Below, one piece after another: positions 17,115-25,614 of a stretch of DNA of 64,000 nt; the first letter of the stretch is position 1; every line of letters begins with the position of its first letter. Location of the stretch: NCBI GenBank assembly GCA_035548125.1, contig DASZTV010000006.1, positions 62,001 through 126,000 on the forward strand. Direction: 5' to 3'. The notes beneath the pieces are model-generated. The model did no database searches and was not told the DNA's origin. It saw only the letters and a program-made list of their open reading frames with translations. The DNA comes from DASZTV01 sp035548125 (GTDB taxonomy: Bacteria > Actinomycetota > Actinomycetes > JAFAQI01). Both the position numbers and the translations under genes were made by a program.

Positions 17115-17906
17115 ATGGCGCGCTCGCCGGTCGCCGAGACCGTTTCCTTGCACGCAGCTGACGGCGTCCGACTTGCCGCGGTGCACCTGGAAGGCCCCGA
17201 TTCGTCACGGCCGATCGCTGTGGTGGTCGGGCACGGCTTTACGCAGTCCACGGCGCGGCCGGGAACGCGGGCGGTGCTCGAGGCGCTCGCCGCGCATGCC
17301 GGAGTCATCGGTGTCGACTTCCGGGGTCACGGCGCCTCGGGTGGGCACTCGACCGTCGGGCACCAAGAGGTGCTCGACATGGATGCTGCTGTCACCCATG
17401 CGCGTGAGCTGGGCTACGCGGCCGTCGTCACCTGCGGCTGGTCGATGGGCGGCAGCGTCGTCCTTCGCCACGCCGCATTGCACGGCGGCGTCGACGCCGT
17501 GGTGAGCGTCTCCGCGGTCTCGCGGTGGTTCTACAAGGGCACCAAGCCGATGCGGCGCGTGCACTGGGTGATCGAGACCCGGCTCGGCCGGCTGATCGCG
17601 CACCGGGCGTTCCGTACCCGGATCACCGGGGACGGCTGGCCCGAGGACACGCCCCCCGAGTCGCCGGTCGATGTGATTGGGCGCATCGCGCCGGTTCCGG
17701 TCCTCATCGTGCACGGTGACCGGGACCACTACTTCCCGGTCGAACACCCCAACGCGCTTTACGCCGCCGCGCGCGAGCCAAAGGAGCTGTGGCTGGTCGA
17801 GGGATTCGCGCACGCGGAGAGCGGTGCGAGCCCCGAGCTGCTCGACCGCATCGGCCGTCACCTCCCGGACCTCGTCGCTCGCGGCGGCGCGACCGGCACC
17901 CTCTGA
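17115..17906 (+). CDS. Alpha/beta hydrolase
   Basis: A 263-residue serine hydrolase fold. The oxyanion segment is G-H-G-F-T-Q-S, the nucleophile elbow is G-W-S-M-G-G (Ser), the acid is probably Asp in V-H-G-D-R-D-H, and the base is His in G-F-A-H-A-E-S-G. The lid between the elbow and the acid has F-Y-K-G-T-K-P and is short. No signal peptide is present, so it is cytoplasmic. GAAAGGATAG precedes the ATG. The substrate is unknown; family members include monoglyceride lipase-like and dipeptidyl-type esterases. Confidence 0.85.
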   Translation: MARSPVAETVSLHAADGVRLAAVHLEGPDSSRPIAVVVGHGFTQSTARPGTRAVLEALAAHAGVIGVDFRGHGASGGHSTVGHQEVLDMDAAVTHARELGYAAVVTCGWSMGGSVVLRHAALHGGVDAVVSVSAVSRWFYKGTKPMRRVHWVIETRLGRLIAHRAFRTRITGDGWPEDTPPESPVDVIGRIAPVPVLIVHGDRDHYFPVEHPNALYAAAREPKELWLVEGFAHAESGASPELLDRIGRHLPDLVARGGATGTL

Positions 17907-17924
17907 CCAGGGAGACTGTTGGGC

Positions 17925-18590
17925 ATGCTGCGACGACTGCTGATCGCCGTACTCGTCCTCATCCTGGCGGCCGTCGTCGTCGTGGACCGGGTGGGAGAGC
18001 ACGTCGCCGCACACGTCCTCGCAGGGAAGCTGCAGACCGACGAGCACTTGGCGAAACGACCGTCGGTGTCGATCGGCGGCATTCCCTTCCTTACCCAGGC
18101 CTTCGGTGGCGACTATCACGACGTCAGCGTCACCGCGCACGGCGTCAAGACGCAGGACGGCGTCACGATCAGCACGCTGAAGGCGCACCTGCATGACGCC
18201 CACATCCCGTTCTCCAAGGTCTTGGGCGGGTCGGTGGCCAAGGTTCCGATCGACCGCGTCGACGGCAGCGCGTTCGTGTCGTTCGGCGACATCAGCCACT
18301 ACCTGTCCGGGCAGGGTCTGAGCGTCACGCTGAGCCGGGCCGCACCCGGAGGGATCACCCTGATCGGGCAGGTGCCGCTGGCGGGGCGCACCCGCCTGGT
18401 GCACGCCGTCGTCCATGTCGCTGTCAGTCACTCGGTCGTGACGCTGGCCGGCTCCAGCCACGCCGGTGCCCTCGCTTTGCCGATCCCGCTGCGCGCCCTC
18501 CCGTTCCGGTTCGCGATCACGTCGGTCACGGTCGGCGCCGACGGCATCACCGGCACGGGAACCGCGAACCACGTGACGCTCGGGAGCTGA
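17925..18590 (+). CDS. LmeA-like DUF2993 phospholipid-binding protein
   Basis: The 221-residue protein has one N-terminal membrane helix (L-L-I-A-V-L-V-L-I-L-A-A-V-V-V-V), then an extracytoplasmic domain of the DUF2993 family. The start of the domain, P-S-V-S-I-G-G-I-P-F-L-T-Q-A-F-G-G, is the typical opening, followed by V-S-V-T-A-H-G-V. In mycobacteria LmeA of this family takes part in lipomannan elongation, so a cell-envelope glycolipid role is plausible here. The ATG with AGGGAGA nine bases upstream is preferred over a TTG two codons earlier. It lies close after the hydrolase gene. Confidence 0.82.
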   Translation: MLRRLLIAVLVLILAAVVVVDRVGEHVAAHVLAGKLQTDEHLAKRPSVSIGGIPFLTQAFGGDYHDVSVTAHGVKTQDGVTISTLKAHLHDAHIPFSKVLGGSVAKVPIDRVDGSAFVSFGDISHYLSGQGLSVTLSRAAPGGITLIGQVPLAGRTRLVHAVVHVAVSHSVVTLAGSSHAGALALPIPLRALPFRFAITSVTVGADGITGTGTANHVTLGS

Positions 18591-18633
18591 GGGCGTCGCC
18601 GGGGGCGACCCCTGCATCCGTAGGCTCCTCCGC

Positions 18634-20673
18634 GTGACCGCCAGCGACTACCTGTTCGGGTCGCTGGCACTTGCGATCGGGCTGCTCCCGTGGGTGCCTG
18701 CGTCCACCCGGTTGGCGCGGCGTCTCGTCCCGCGGTGGAACGGTCCCGAGTCAGCCCTGGCCGCGTGCCTCATCGGGATCACGGGAGTGATCGTCGTCGC
18801 GGAGCTGCTCGGGTTGGTGAGCGGGATTCGACGGTGGCCGTTCGCGCTCACGAGTGCAGTGGTCGCCGCGCTCGTGGCGCGCCTTGGCGTGGCCGCGGCG
18901 CCGGCCCAGACGCGGCGGCTTCGGCTGCCGCGCGAGCGCGGCGCGCAGATCATGTTGGGTTGTGTCGCCGTTTGTGTGATGGCGACGACCGCGTCGCTGA
19001 TCGGGCGCGACGCCGCGGTGCTGCAGACCGGGCCGCTCGACACCGACAGCATCCACTACCACCTGACGCAGGCCGCGCACCTGGTGCAGACACACAGCGA
19101 CGTCCACCTGCATCATTCGGCGTCCTCCGACGGCACCGTGTTCTACCCGTACGACGTCGAGCTGCTCGACGCGATCGCGATGCTCGGCCCACATCCCGAT
19201 CTCGCGGTGTTCGGGCTCAACCTGCTCTTCGGCTGGCTGGCGCTGCTCGCGTGCTGGGTGATCGGCGCGAGATGGTCGGCAGCGGCTCCCGCTCTCGCCG
19301 CGGGCGCGGCGGTGATCGCCCTCCCCATCGTGTCGCAGGCAAGCACCGGGCCCGGGCTCAACGACATTCCCGCGATGGCGTTCGTCCTGGCGGCGCTCGG
19401 CTGCCTCGCTGCGGCCGGCCGGGAGTGGCCCGGGGAGGTCGCGGTCGCGGGGCTCGCGCTCGGTCTGGCGGCGGGCACGAAGCTCGATGCGCTTCCGATC
19501 GCGGCGCTGATGGCGGTTGCAGCTGTCATCGCGGCCGCCGGCCACCGCGCCCGCACGGCGCTCGCCCTGTTCGCGCCGGCGATGCTCGCGGGCGGGTTCT
19601 GGTACGTCCGGGACTGGGTCACTGTCGGTACGCCGGTGCCGGACACGAATCTCACCGTCGCTGGTCACGGCTTCCACGTCGTGCCCTACCCGGAGGTGAA
19701 GCCGTACGCGTTCTCCGTCGCGCACTACCTCGGCAATGCCTCGGTGATCCGGCACTGGTTCGCGCCGGGGCTGCGCGTCGTCTGGACCGATCTGTGGCCC
19801 GTGGTCCTTCTGCTGCTCGTCGCCGGCGTGGTGCTGGCGGTGCTGTTCGAGACAACGCTGTTCCGCCGCCTGCTCGGTGTCGCGGTCGTGATCGCGTTTG
19901 CCGTTTACCTCGTCACGCCGACGACGGCGATGGGCAGCGACGGCCAGCCGCTGCTGTTCGCCACCAACACTCGTTACGTCCTGCCGCTGCTCGCCGTGGC
20001 GGCGGTCCTGGCAGCCACCGCATCCGTGCTGCGGCGGTTCGCCGTGCCGGTCACGGTGGCGCTCACGGCACTGATGGTCGCGCTGCTCGGCCTCGGTTCG
20101 CTGCCGCAACCCGTCGACTACACAGCCGGCGTCGCAGGCGCAGTCCTAGTCGCGACGGCCGTCGCCTGGCTCGGTGCGGTGCGTTCGGTGCAGGGGCTGG
20201 GCCGGCTTCGCGTCCTCTTCGTCGCGGCGCTTGCTCTCGCCGCGGTAGGCGGCGGCGCCGCGATACAGCGGAGCTATCTTCATCACCGGTACGCCGGCCC
20301 GAGCGCGCTGGAGCAGCTGTTCCGGACTGTCGGCGGTTACCAGCATCAGCGCATCGGTGTGGCCGGTCACGGCTTCCAGTACGGGTTCTTCGGCCCGCAC
20401 TTCTCCAACACGGTCAACTACGTGGGGGTGTCGGCGCCGTCCCGCGCGTTCGACGGGCCGACGAGCTGTCCGGCGTTGATCGACACGCTGACGCGGCTGC
20501 GCGACGACTACGTCGTGCTGGAGCCGCTGCCGGTGGAGAACACCGACCGGTTGGCGGGCTGGATCGCGGCGATCCCGCGGGTCCGCGTCGTCTTCAGCAA
20601 CGACGCCGGCACGGTCTACCAGCTGCCTGCGGTGATTACCGGCGCGGGGTGCGCCACCGTCTCGCCGACGTGA
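18634..20673 (+). CDS. GT-C-type membrane glycosyltransferase (predicted)
   Basis: A 679-residue polytopic protein with about 12 membrane helices. The first extracytoplasmic loop after the early helices contains L-D-T-D-S-I-H-Y-H-L, where the Asp pair fits the catalytic acidic loop of GT-C glycosyltransferases that use lipid-linked sugars. A soluble tail of about 130 residues follows the last helix. The family cannot be fixed by eye (PMT/ArnT/DUF2029 types are all possible). The GTG start is the first in a gap of 43 bases after the LmeA-like gene. Confidence 0.65.
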   Translation: MTASDYLFGSLALAIGLLPWVPASTRLARRLVPRWNGPESALAACLIGITGVIVVAELLGLVSGIRRWPFALTSAVVAALVARLGVAAAPAQTRRLRLPRERGAQIMLGCVAVCVMATTASLIGRDAAVLQTGPLDTDSIHYHLTQAAHLVQTHSDVHLHHSASSDGTVFYPYDVELLDAIAMLGPHPDLAVFGLNLLFGWLALLACWVIGARWSAAAPALAAGAAVIALPIVSQASTGPGLNDIPAMAFVLAALGCLAAAGREWPGEVAVAGLALGLAAGTKLDALPIAALMAVAAVIAAAGHRARTALALFAPAMLAGGFWYVRDWVTVGTPVPDTNLTVAGHGFHVVPYPEVKPYAFSVAHYLGNASVIRHWFAPGLRVVWTDLWPVVLLLLVAGVVLAVLFETTLFRRLLGVAVVIAFAVYLVTPTTAMGSDGQPLLFATNTRYVLPLLAVAAVLAATASVLRRFAVPVTVALTALMVALLGLGSLPQPVDYTAGVAGAVLVATAVAWLGAVRSVQGLGRLRVLFVAALALAAVGGGAAIQRSYLHHRYAGPSALEQLFRTVGGYQHQRIGVAGHGFQYGFFGPHFSNTVNYVGVSAPSRAFDGPTSCPALIDTLTRLRDDYVVLEPLPVENTDRLAGWIAAIPRVRVVFSNDAGTVYQLPAVITGAGCATVSPT

Positions 20674-20692
20674 GCGATCGGCGCGGGCGCCG

Positions 20693-21295
20693 CTAGAGGA
20701 GCGGGAGCCCGTCGGTCGAGGTCGGCGTCGGGCTGGCGATCGGTTGGTCGGTCGAGGTCGCGGTAGGTGTGCTGCTGGCGCACGCCGTGTCGACAGGTGC
20801 CGGTGGCGGCGCGGTGGCCGCCGCGGTGGGGGAGTCGGTCAGCGCCGGGGTGGGCAGGTCGGTGCCGGTCGGCGTCGCCGGCGGCGCGGTGGTCGCTGTC
20901 GTGGGGGGCGTCGGGCTGAGGCACGTCGGCGTCGGTTGCGGCGGGCCCTTCCCGCGGCCGCCGCTGTGGCTGCCGCCGACCGCGGGGCTGCCCGGGGTAT
21001 GGGTGTGGTGGTGCGGCTTGTGGGTGTGGTGCTGGGTCGGCGTCGGGCTCAGCGGGGTGACCGGCTGCCCGCTGCCGTTGTGGCCGGTGGCCGCGACGCC
21101 CACCGCTGCGCCCGCCATGACGACGGCGACACCGGCGCTTCCGATGGCGTAGGCCATCCGCCGCTGGTGACGCAGCCGCTGGCCGCGCTGCACCACCCCC
21201 GAAAGGCGGTCGGTGCCGAACGCCGGGGGCGCCGGGTCGTCGAGGCCGTCGAACAGGCCGCCGGCGCCCTGGTCGGGGTTCGAGAAGTCGCTCAT
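20693..21295 (-). CDS. Single-pass membrane protein, probable sigma-factor partner
   Basis: The ATG overlaps the upstream sigma-factor stop (ATGA), so the two are translationally coupled. The 200-residue product has a cytoplasmic N-terminus of about 50 residues, one helix (A-I-G-S-A-G-V-A-V-V-M-A-G-A-A), and an outer part rich in Pro/Thr/Ser with a His cluster (H-H-T-H-K-P-H-H-H-T-H). The location and topology fit an anti-sigma factor, but the zinc-binding H-x-x-x-C-x-x-C of classic ones is missing. Function is inferred from context. Confidence 0.65.
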   Translation of the reverse strand: MSDFSNPDQGAGGLFDGLDDPAPPAFGTDRLSGVVQRGQRLRHQRRMAYAIGSAGVAVVMAGAAVGVAATGHNGSGQPVTPLSPTPTQHHTHKPHHHTHTPGSPAVGGSHSGGRGKGPPQPTPTCLSPTPPTTATTAPPATPTGTDLPTPALTDSPTAAATAPPPAPVDTACASSTPTATSTDQPIASPTPTSTDGLPLL

Positions 21296-21798
21296 CGCGC
21301 CAACGCCGCTCTCAGCGCGGCCAGGCCACGGCTGGAATGCGTCTTCACCGATCCGATGGAGCACCCCATCACGTCGGCCGTCTGCGCCTCGGAAAGGTCG
21401 CCGAGGTAGCGGAGCACGACGCTTTCGCGCTGCCGTTTCGGCAGCTTCGCCAACGCGGCGTACAGGTCGATGCGGTCGTCGCTCGTGGCGGCGACCCGGT
21501 TGCCCTGCTCAGCCGCGACGCGCTCGTTCCGCTTCACCGCGCGGGTCCGGGAGCGCAGCAGGTCGAGCGCGAGGTTGCTGGCGACCCGCACGCACCAGGG
21601 CTCGGCGTGGTCGCGGACGCTCGACCAGCGGCTGTAGGCGCGGGCACAGGCCTCCTGCGCCACGTCCTCTGCCTCGGAGCGGTCGCCGAGCAGCCGGTAC
21701 GCGACGCGATACGCGTCGCGGATCAGCACCGGGAACACCTCCTCGAAGGACGCTGCGGCCGCGATCGACGCGGCTGTGCCTTCGGCCTCGAAGGTCAT
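21292..21798 (-). CDS. ECF (SigE-family) RNA polymerase sigma factor
   Basis: A 168-residue sigma-70 family factor of extracytoplasmic-function size. Region 2 reads A-Y-R-V-A-Y-R-L-L-G-D-R-S-E-A-E-D-V-A-Q-E and is followed by W-V/C-V-R-V-A-S-N-L-A-L-D. Region 4 is L-P-K-R-Q-R-E-S-V-V-L-R-Y, then the helix-turn-helix with G-C-S-I-G-S-V-K-T-H. It is coupled to the downstream membrane protein gene, suggesting membrane control of its activity. Just upstream of the start, a ~20-bp tandem duplication repeats the start-codon context. Confidence 0.88.
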   Translation of the reverse strand: MTFEAEGTAASIAAAASFEEVFPVLIRDAYRVAYRLLGDRSEAEDVAQEACARAYSRWSSVRDHAEPWCVRVASNLALDLLRSRTRAVKRNERVAAEQGNRVAATSDDRIDLYAALAKLPKRQRESVVLRYLGDLSEAQTADVMGCSIGSVKTHSSRGLAALRAALAR

Positions 21799-21899
21799 GA
21801 CCGGCCCTCGAAGGTCACGACCGCCTCCGTCCCTTGCTCAACGTCCCGGTGGGCCTGCACGTTGACAGTCAATCCCACCCGGATCGAAATCGGGCGCGG

Positions 21900-23636
21900 T
21901 CAGTCCTCCACGGCGAAGCCGGCGCCCACCTCGGCCAGCGCGGGCTCCTCGGCCTGGCGGTGGGCGGCGTCGACGGTGTCGGCACCGCGCAGGCCGGAGC
22001 AGATCGCCCCGATGAAGCTGACGCCGGCCGCCATGAGGAACGCCAACCGAAGCCCGTGCCCGAACGGGCCGGTGATCAGGTGCGGGAAGAAGCCGCGACC
22101 CGTCACGTAGTGATAGTGCGCGGCGCTGAGGTGAGCCGCGCTCGGCGAGCCGATCAGCTGCTGGATCGGGTTGTAGCCGAGGAACGCCGCGAACAGCGTG
22201 CCGATCGGGGGCAGATGCGCGATCGTGTGCGCCTGCGCGGCGGGCATGCCCTGCGTGACGAGGCCGTGCTGGAGGGCCTGCGGCAACCGCGCGGCGAGAC
22301 CGAGGGTGATCACGGTGAAGAACACGCCGATCGACAGCACCTGTGCGCTGTTCTGGAACGTGTTGAGCATGCCGGCTCCCGCGCCGCGCTGATCCGCGGG
22401 CAGCGAGTTCATGACGCTCGCGATGTTCGGCGCGAAGAACAGGCCGAGCGACAGGCCCATGACCAGGAGCAGCAGCGCGAACCAGACGTAGCTGAAGTTC
22501 ATCGGCATCAGGTCGAAGAGCAGGAAGCAGCACCCCGACAGCGCCATGCCCGCGGTGGCGAACGGCCGCGCGCCGAACCGGTCGGTGAGGCGGCCCGACA
22601 TCGGACCTGCGATGAGGAACCCGACGGTCAGCGGGATCATGTAGATGCCGGCCCACAGCGGCGTGCGTTCGAACGAGTAGCCGTGCTGCGGCAGCCAGAT
22701 GCCCTGCAGCCAGATGATCAGGATGAACATCAGGCCGCCGCGGGACAGGCCCGCGAGCAGTCCGGTGACGTTGCCCATGGTGAAGGTGCGGCTGCGAAAC
22801 AGGTGCAGTCGGAACATCGGGTCGCTGACGCGGGCCTCGACGGCGACGAAAACCCCGAGAACTGCAACGCCGCCGAAGCCGCACGCCAGCACGAACGGCT
22901 TGGTCCAGCCCATCGTGTGGCCGCCGTACGGCTGCAGCCCGTAGACGATTGCGAGCAGCACGCCGATCAGCCCGGCCGCGAACAGCAGGTTCCCGATCCA
23001 GTCGATCTTTGCCGGTGTGCGGACGCCGTTGTCACGCAGCTTCAGGTAGGACCACAGCGTCCCGAACAGCCCGAGCGGCACCGAGACGATGAAGACGAGA
23101 CGCCACGAGACGGGCGCGAGCAGGCCACCGAGGATCAAGCCGAGGAACGAGCCGCTGATGGCGGCGACGCCGTTGATCGACAGCGCGAGCCCGCGTTCGT
23201 TCTCGCCGAACGCGTCGGTGACGATCGCGGAGGAGTTGGCGAGGATGCAGGCGCCGCCGAGCCCTTGACCGAGGCGCATCAGCACGATCCACAGTGCGCC
23301 GTGGGTGCCCGTCATCCAGGTGACGGACAACAGGACGGAGAACGCGGTGAAGATCGCGAAGCCGAGGTTGAACATCCGCACCCGGCCGTAGATGTCGCCG
23401 ATCCGGCCGAGGCTCACGACCAGCACGCTGGTCACGAGCAGGAACCCCATCAGGATCCAGAGGAAGTACGGCGTATTGCCGGGTGCGAGCGGGTTCAGGT
23501 GGATGCCGCGGAAGATGTCGGGCAGCGCGATCAGGATGATCGACTGGTTGATCGTCACCATCAGGACGCCGAGCGTCGTGTTGGAGAGCGCGATCCACTT
23601 GTAGGGAATGCGGCTTCGCGGGGTCGAGGTGGGCAC
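21900..23636 (-). CDS. DHA2-type MFS transporter (14 TM)
   Basis: A 578-residue drug:H+ antiporter-type transporter. Helix 1 (I-A-L-S-N-T-T-L-G-V-L-M-V-T-I) is followed by L-G-R-I-G-D-I-Y-G-R-V-R, the MFS motif A region, and a further loop motif G-R-L-T-D-R-F-G-A-R near residue 345. About 14 helices are predicted, the DHA2 size class. The C-terminal ~30 residues are cytoplasmic and acidic. The upstream region is AT-rich for this genome (a TAGGCTAAATA stretch), marking the promoter. The substrate is unknown. Confidence 0.88.
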   Translation of the reverse strand: MPTSTPRSRIPYKWIALSNTTLGVLMVTINQSIILIALPDIFRGIHLNPLAPGNTPYFLWILMGFLLVTSVLVVSLGRIGDIYGRVRMFNLGFAIFTAFSVLLSVTWMTGTHGALWIVLMRLGQGLGGACILANSSAIVTDAFGENERGLALSINGVAAISGSFLGLILGGLLAPVSWRLVFIVSVPLGLFGTLWSYLKLRDNGVRTPAKIDWIGNLLFAAGLIGVLLAIVYGLQPYGGHTMGWTKPFVLACGFGGVAVLGVFVAVEARVSDPMFRLHLFRSRTFTMGNVTGLLAGLSRGGLMFILIIWLQGIWLPQHGYSFERTPLWAGIYMIPLTVGFLIAGPMSGRLTDRFGARPFATAGMALSGCCFLLFDLMPMNFSYVWFALLLLVMGLSLGLFFAPNIASVMNSLPADQRGAGAGMLNTFQNSAQVLSIGVFFTVITLGLAARLPQALQHGLVTQGMPAAQAHTIAHLPPIGTLFAAFLGYNPIQQLIGSPSAAHLSAAHYHYVTGRGFFPHLITGPFGHGLRLAFLMAAGVSFIGAICSGLRGADTVDAAHRQAEEPALAEVGAGFAVED

Positions 23637-23698
23637 CGGTGTCCTCAGCGTGAGATATTTAGCCTACGAAAGTATCATTGCACAGTACGCTTCCCGGC

Positions 23699-23794
23699 AT
23701 GGCAGCTCCCAACGCACCGCGGGTGAGTCCCGCGCTGTGGAGCCGGCGCGCGGTCGACCTGTGCCGCGTGGCCACCTGCCTGTGTCTCGTCTGA
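23699..23794 (+). CDS. Cysteine-codon leader peptide (attenuator uORF)
   Basis: A 31-codon ATG-started ORF ends V-D-L-C-R-V-A-T-C-L-C-L-V-stop, with three Cys codons in the last ten positions. The V-D-L-x-R-V-A core is that of the leader peptides found before sulfur-assimilation genes in Streptomyces and mycobacteria, where ribosome stalling at Cys codons relieves attenuation. It lies 143 bases before the sulfurtransferase start. Its 5' half overlaps one arm of a long-range inverted repeat. Confidence 0.75.
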   Translation: MAAPNAPRVSPALWSRRAVDLCRVATCLCLV

Positions 23795-23846
23795 CGTAGC
23801 CGTCACCACCGAGCACGTCGCCGACTCCACATCCCCGCGCCGGCTC
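23740..23846 (+). promoter_or_regulatory. Putative cysteine attenuator fold
   Basis: GAGCCGGCGCG (23740-23750) is a perfect complement of CGCGCCGGCTC (23836-23846). The Cys codons of the leader peptide (23762-23785) lie inside the loop, only 12-35 bases after the 5' arm. A ribosome stalled there would cover or melt that arm. The rest of the 300-base gap holds the promoter region and the ribosome site. Confidence 0.5.
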
Positions 23847-23936
23847 GGGTGACTTCCCCGCAAGACCTCCGTCGCCCCGCGTTGGGTGACGACCCCTTTC
23901 AATCTGCTGTGTTACTGCAAGAAGGAGAGTTGGCAC

Positions 23937-24770
23937 ATGGCTCGCAACGACGTGCTCGTCGACGCCGACTGGGTCGAGGCGCATCTCGACGACCCGAAGA
24001 TCGTGCTCGTCGAGGTCGACGAGGACACCGCGGCGTACGACAAGAACCACATCCGCAACGCCGTCCGGATCGACTGGAAGCGTGACCTCCAGGATCCGGT
24101 CATTCGCGACTTCATCAGCAAGGAGAAGTTCGAGAGCCTGCTCTCCGAGCGCGGCATCGCGAACGACGACACCGTCGTGCTGTACGGCGGCAACAACAAC
24201 TGGTTCGCGTCGTACGCGTACTGGTACTTCAAGATCTACGGCCACGAGAACGTCAAGCTCATGGACGGTGGCCGCAAGAAGTGGGAGCTCGACAGCCGCG
24301 AGCTCGTCGCGGACGTGCCCAACCGGCCGGCGACGACGTACAAGGCGAAGGATGCCAACAACGACATCCGTGCCTTCCGCGACGAGGTCGTCGCGTCGAT
24401 CGGCGTGAAGAATCTCATCGATGTGCGGTCGCCAGACGAGTTCTCCGGCAAGCTGCTCGCGCCGGCGCACCTGCCGCAGGAGCAGTCGCAGCGGGCCGGT
24501 CACGTGACGAGTGCGGTCAACATCCCGTGGAGCAAGGCCGCGAACGAAGACGGCACGTTCCGTTCGGACGACGAGCTCAAGGAGCTGTACGAGAGCGAGG
24601 GTGTCGACTTCGGCAAGGACACCATCGCGTACTGCCGGATCGGTGAGCGCAGCGCGCACACCTGGTTCGTCTTCCACGAGCTGCTCGACCAGGCGAACGT
24701 CAAGAACTACGACGGGTCGTGGACCGAGTACGGCTCCCTTGTCGGTGTGCCGATCGAAAAGGACGTCTGA
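23937..24770 (+). CDS. Thiosulfate sulfurtransferase (rhodanese), CysA/SseA type
   Basis: A 277-residue two-domain rhodanese. The active-site Cys233 is in Y-C-R-I-G-E-R-S-A-H-T-W-F, the loop that carries the persulfide. The N-terminal domain is the inactive half, ending M-D-G-G-R-K-K-W-E. The protein transfers sulfane sulfur from thiosulfate to an acceptor; in mycobacteria the equivalent CysA2 sits with the DUF1416 gene sseC, as here. The start has GAAGGAGA eight bases upstream. Expression is probably controlled by the Cys leader peptide. Confidence 0.93.
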   Translation: MARNDVLVDADWVEAHLDDPKIVLVEVDEDTAAYDKNHIRNAVRIDWKRDLQDPVIRDFISKEKFESLLSERGIANDDTVVLYGGNNNWFASYAYWYFKIYGHENVKLMDGGRKKWELDSRELVADVPNRPATTYKAKDANNDIRAFRDEVVASIGVKNLIDVRSPDEFSGKLLAPAHLPQEQSQRAGHVTSAVNIPWSKAANEDGTFRSDDELKELYESEGVDFGKDTIAYCRIGERSAHTWFVFHELLDQANVKNYDGSWTEYGSLVGVPIEKDV

Positions 24771-24772
24771 GC

Positions 24773-25072
24773 ATGTGCGGAGCTCCTGACCAGGCAACGA
24801 TCAGCCGTGAAGGCATCCCGACCGGGGAGACGGTCGTCCAGGGCCTCGTCTACAACGGCGACACGCCCGTGTCCGGTGGCTACGTCCGGCTGCTCGACGG
24901 CGGTGGCGAGTTCACCGCGGAGGTCGTGACGTCGGCGACGGGTCAGTTCCGGTTCTTCGCGCGTCCGGGCTCGTGGACCGTCCGGGTGATCCCGGGCGGC
25001 GGCCACTCCGGCGGCGAGGCGAAGGTCGACGTCGCGCAGGGCGAGATCAGCGAGGTGCGGATCTCGGTCTGA
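24773..25072 (+). CDS. DUF1416 (SseC-like) protein
   Basis: A 99-residue protein opening M-C-G-A-P-D-Q and then showing an all-beta fold, G-E-T-V-V-Q-G-L-V-Y, G-G-Y-V-R-L-L-D, F-R-F-F-A-R-P-G-S-W-T-V. This is the conserved partner of the CysA sulfurtransferase in actinobacteria (SseC family, DUF1416). It starts two bases after the sulfurtransferase stop and is followed by a terminator, so the two form an operon. The molecular role is not established. Confidence 0.9.
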   Translation: MCGAPDQATISREGIPTGETVVQGLVYNGDTPVSGGYVRLLDGGGEFTAEVVTSATGQFRFFARPGSWTVRVIPGGGHSGGEAKVDVAQGEISEVRISV

Positions 25073-25093
25073 TCCGAGTCAACACGCTGAGTT

Positions 25094-25136
25094 GGCCGCC
25101 CTCCCGGTACGCCGGGGTGGGCGGCCTTCTCTTTTC
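25094..25136 (+). terminator. Rho-independent terminator of the sulfurtransferase operon
   Basis: GGCCGCCC pairs with GGGCGGCC around an inner CCGG/CCGG stem, followed by TTCTCTTTT. Confidence 0.88.
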
Positions 25137-25151
25137 GGTCAGAATGGTCAG

Positions 25152-25607
25152 GTGGCCGAGGACCGAGTTGCGCCTGCGGCGAGCCCGGTCACGGTGCTTG
25201 TCGCGGAGGTGCAGGACCATTCGGCCGGCCGGCCGTCGTTGCGGGAATCGCTGATCCGGTTCTGCGTCACTGGTGTCGCGAGCGTATGCACCGACTTCGC
25301 GGTGCTGTACGGGTTGCACTCAGGCGCAGGGGTCTCGCTGACCCTGGCGACGGTGCTCGGCCTCACCGCGGCGGTGGTCGTGAACTACGCGCTCAACCGC
25401 AACTGGACGTTCCAGGCGCGGGCGAGCCACGGCAACACTCTCGGCCCGTACCTGCTCCTGGTCGTGGTGAACCTGGGTACGACGCTGGTGATCGTTCGCG
25501 GGCTGACGCACCTCGGCCTGTACTACCTGCTGAGCAAAGGCGTCGCCGTCGTCTTCAACGCCATCCTCAACTTCACCTCCTCGCGCTACTGGATCTTCAA
25601 GCACTAG
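25152..25607 (+). CDS. GtrA family membrane protein
   Basis: A 151-residue protein with four membrane helices, the GtrA layout. The landmark R-F-C-V-T-G-V-A-S-V-C-T-D-F precedes helix 1, N-Y-A-L-N-R-N-W-T-F follows helix 2, and the end is F-T-S-S-R-Y-W-I-F-K. GtrA proteins are proposed to flip polyprenyl-phosphate sugars for cell-surface glycans, which fits the island downstream. An in-frame TTG farther upstream would start inside the terminator hairpin, so the GTG was chosen. Confidence 0.9.
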   Translation: MAEDRVAPAASPVTVLVAEVQDHSAGRPSLRESLIRFCVTGVASVCTDFAVLYGLHSGAGVSLTLATVLGLTAAVVVNYALNRNWTFQARASHGNTLGPYLLLVVVNLGTTLVIVRGLTHLGLYYLLSKGVAVVFNAILNFTSSRYWIFKH

Positions 25608-25614
25608 CCCTTCG

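Noticed and set aside
15019..17505. Long open frame running antisense to mshD and glnR
   Set aside because: It is a high-GC shadow; both antisense genes have clear family motifs and the frame has none.
21834..23726. Long open frame antisense to the MFS gene
   Set aside because: It is charged and low in hydrophobic residues, as expected from the complement of membrane codons; no motif or ribosome site.
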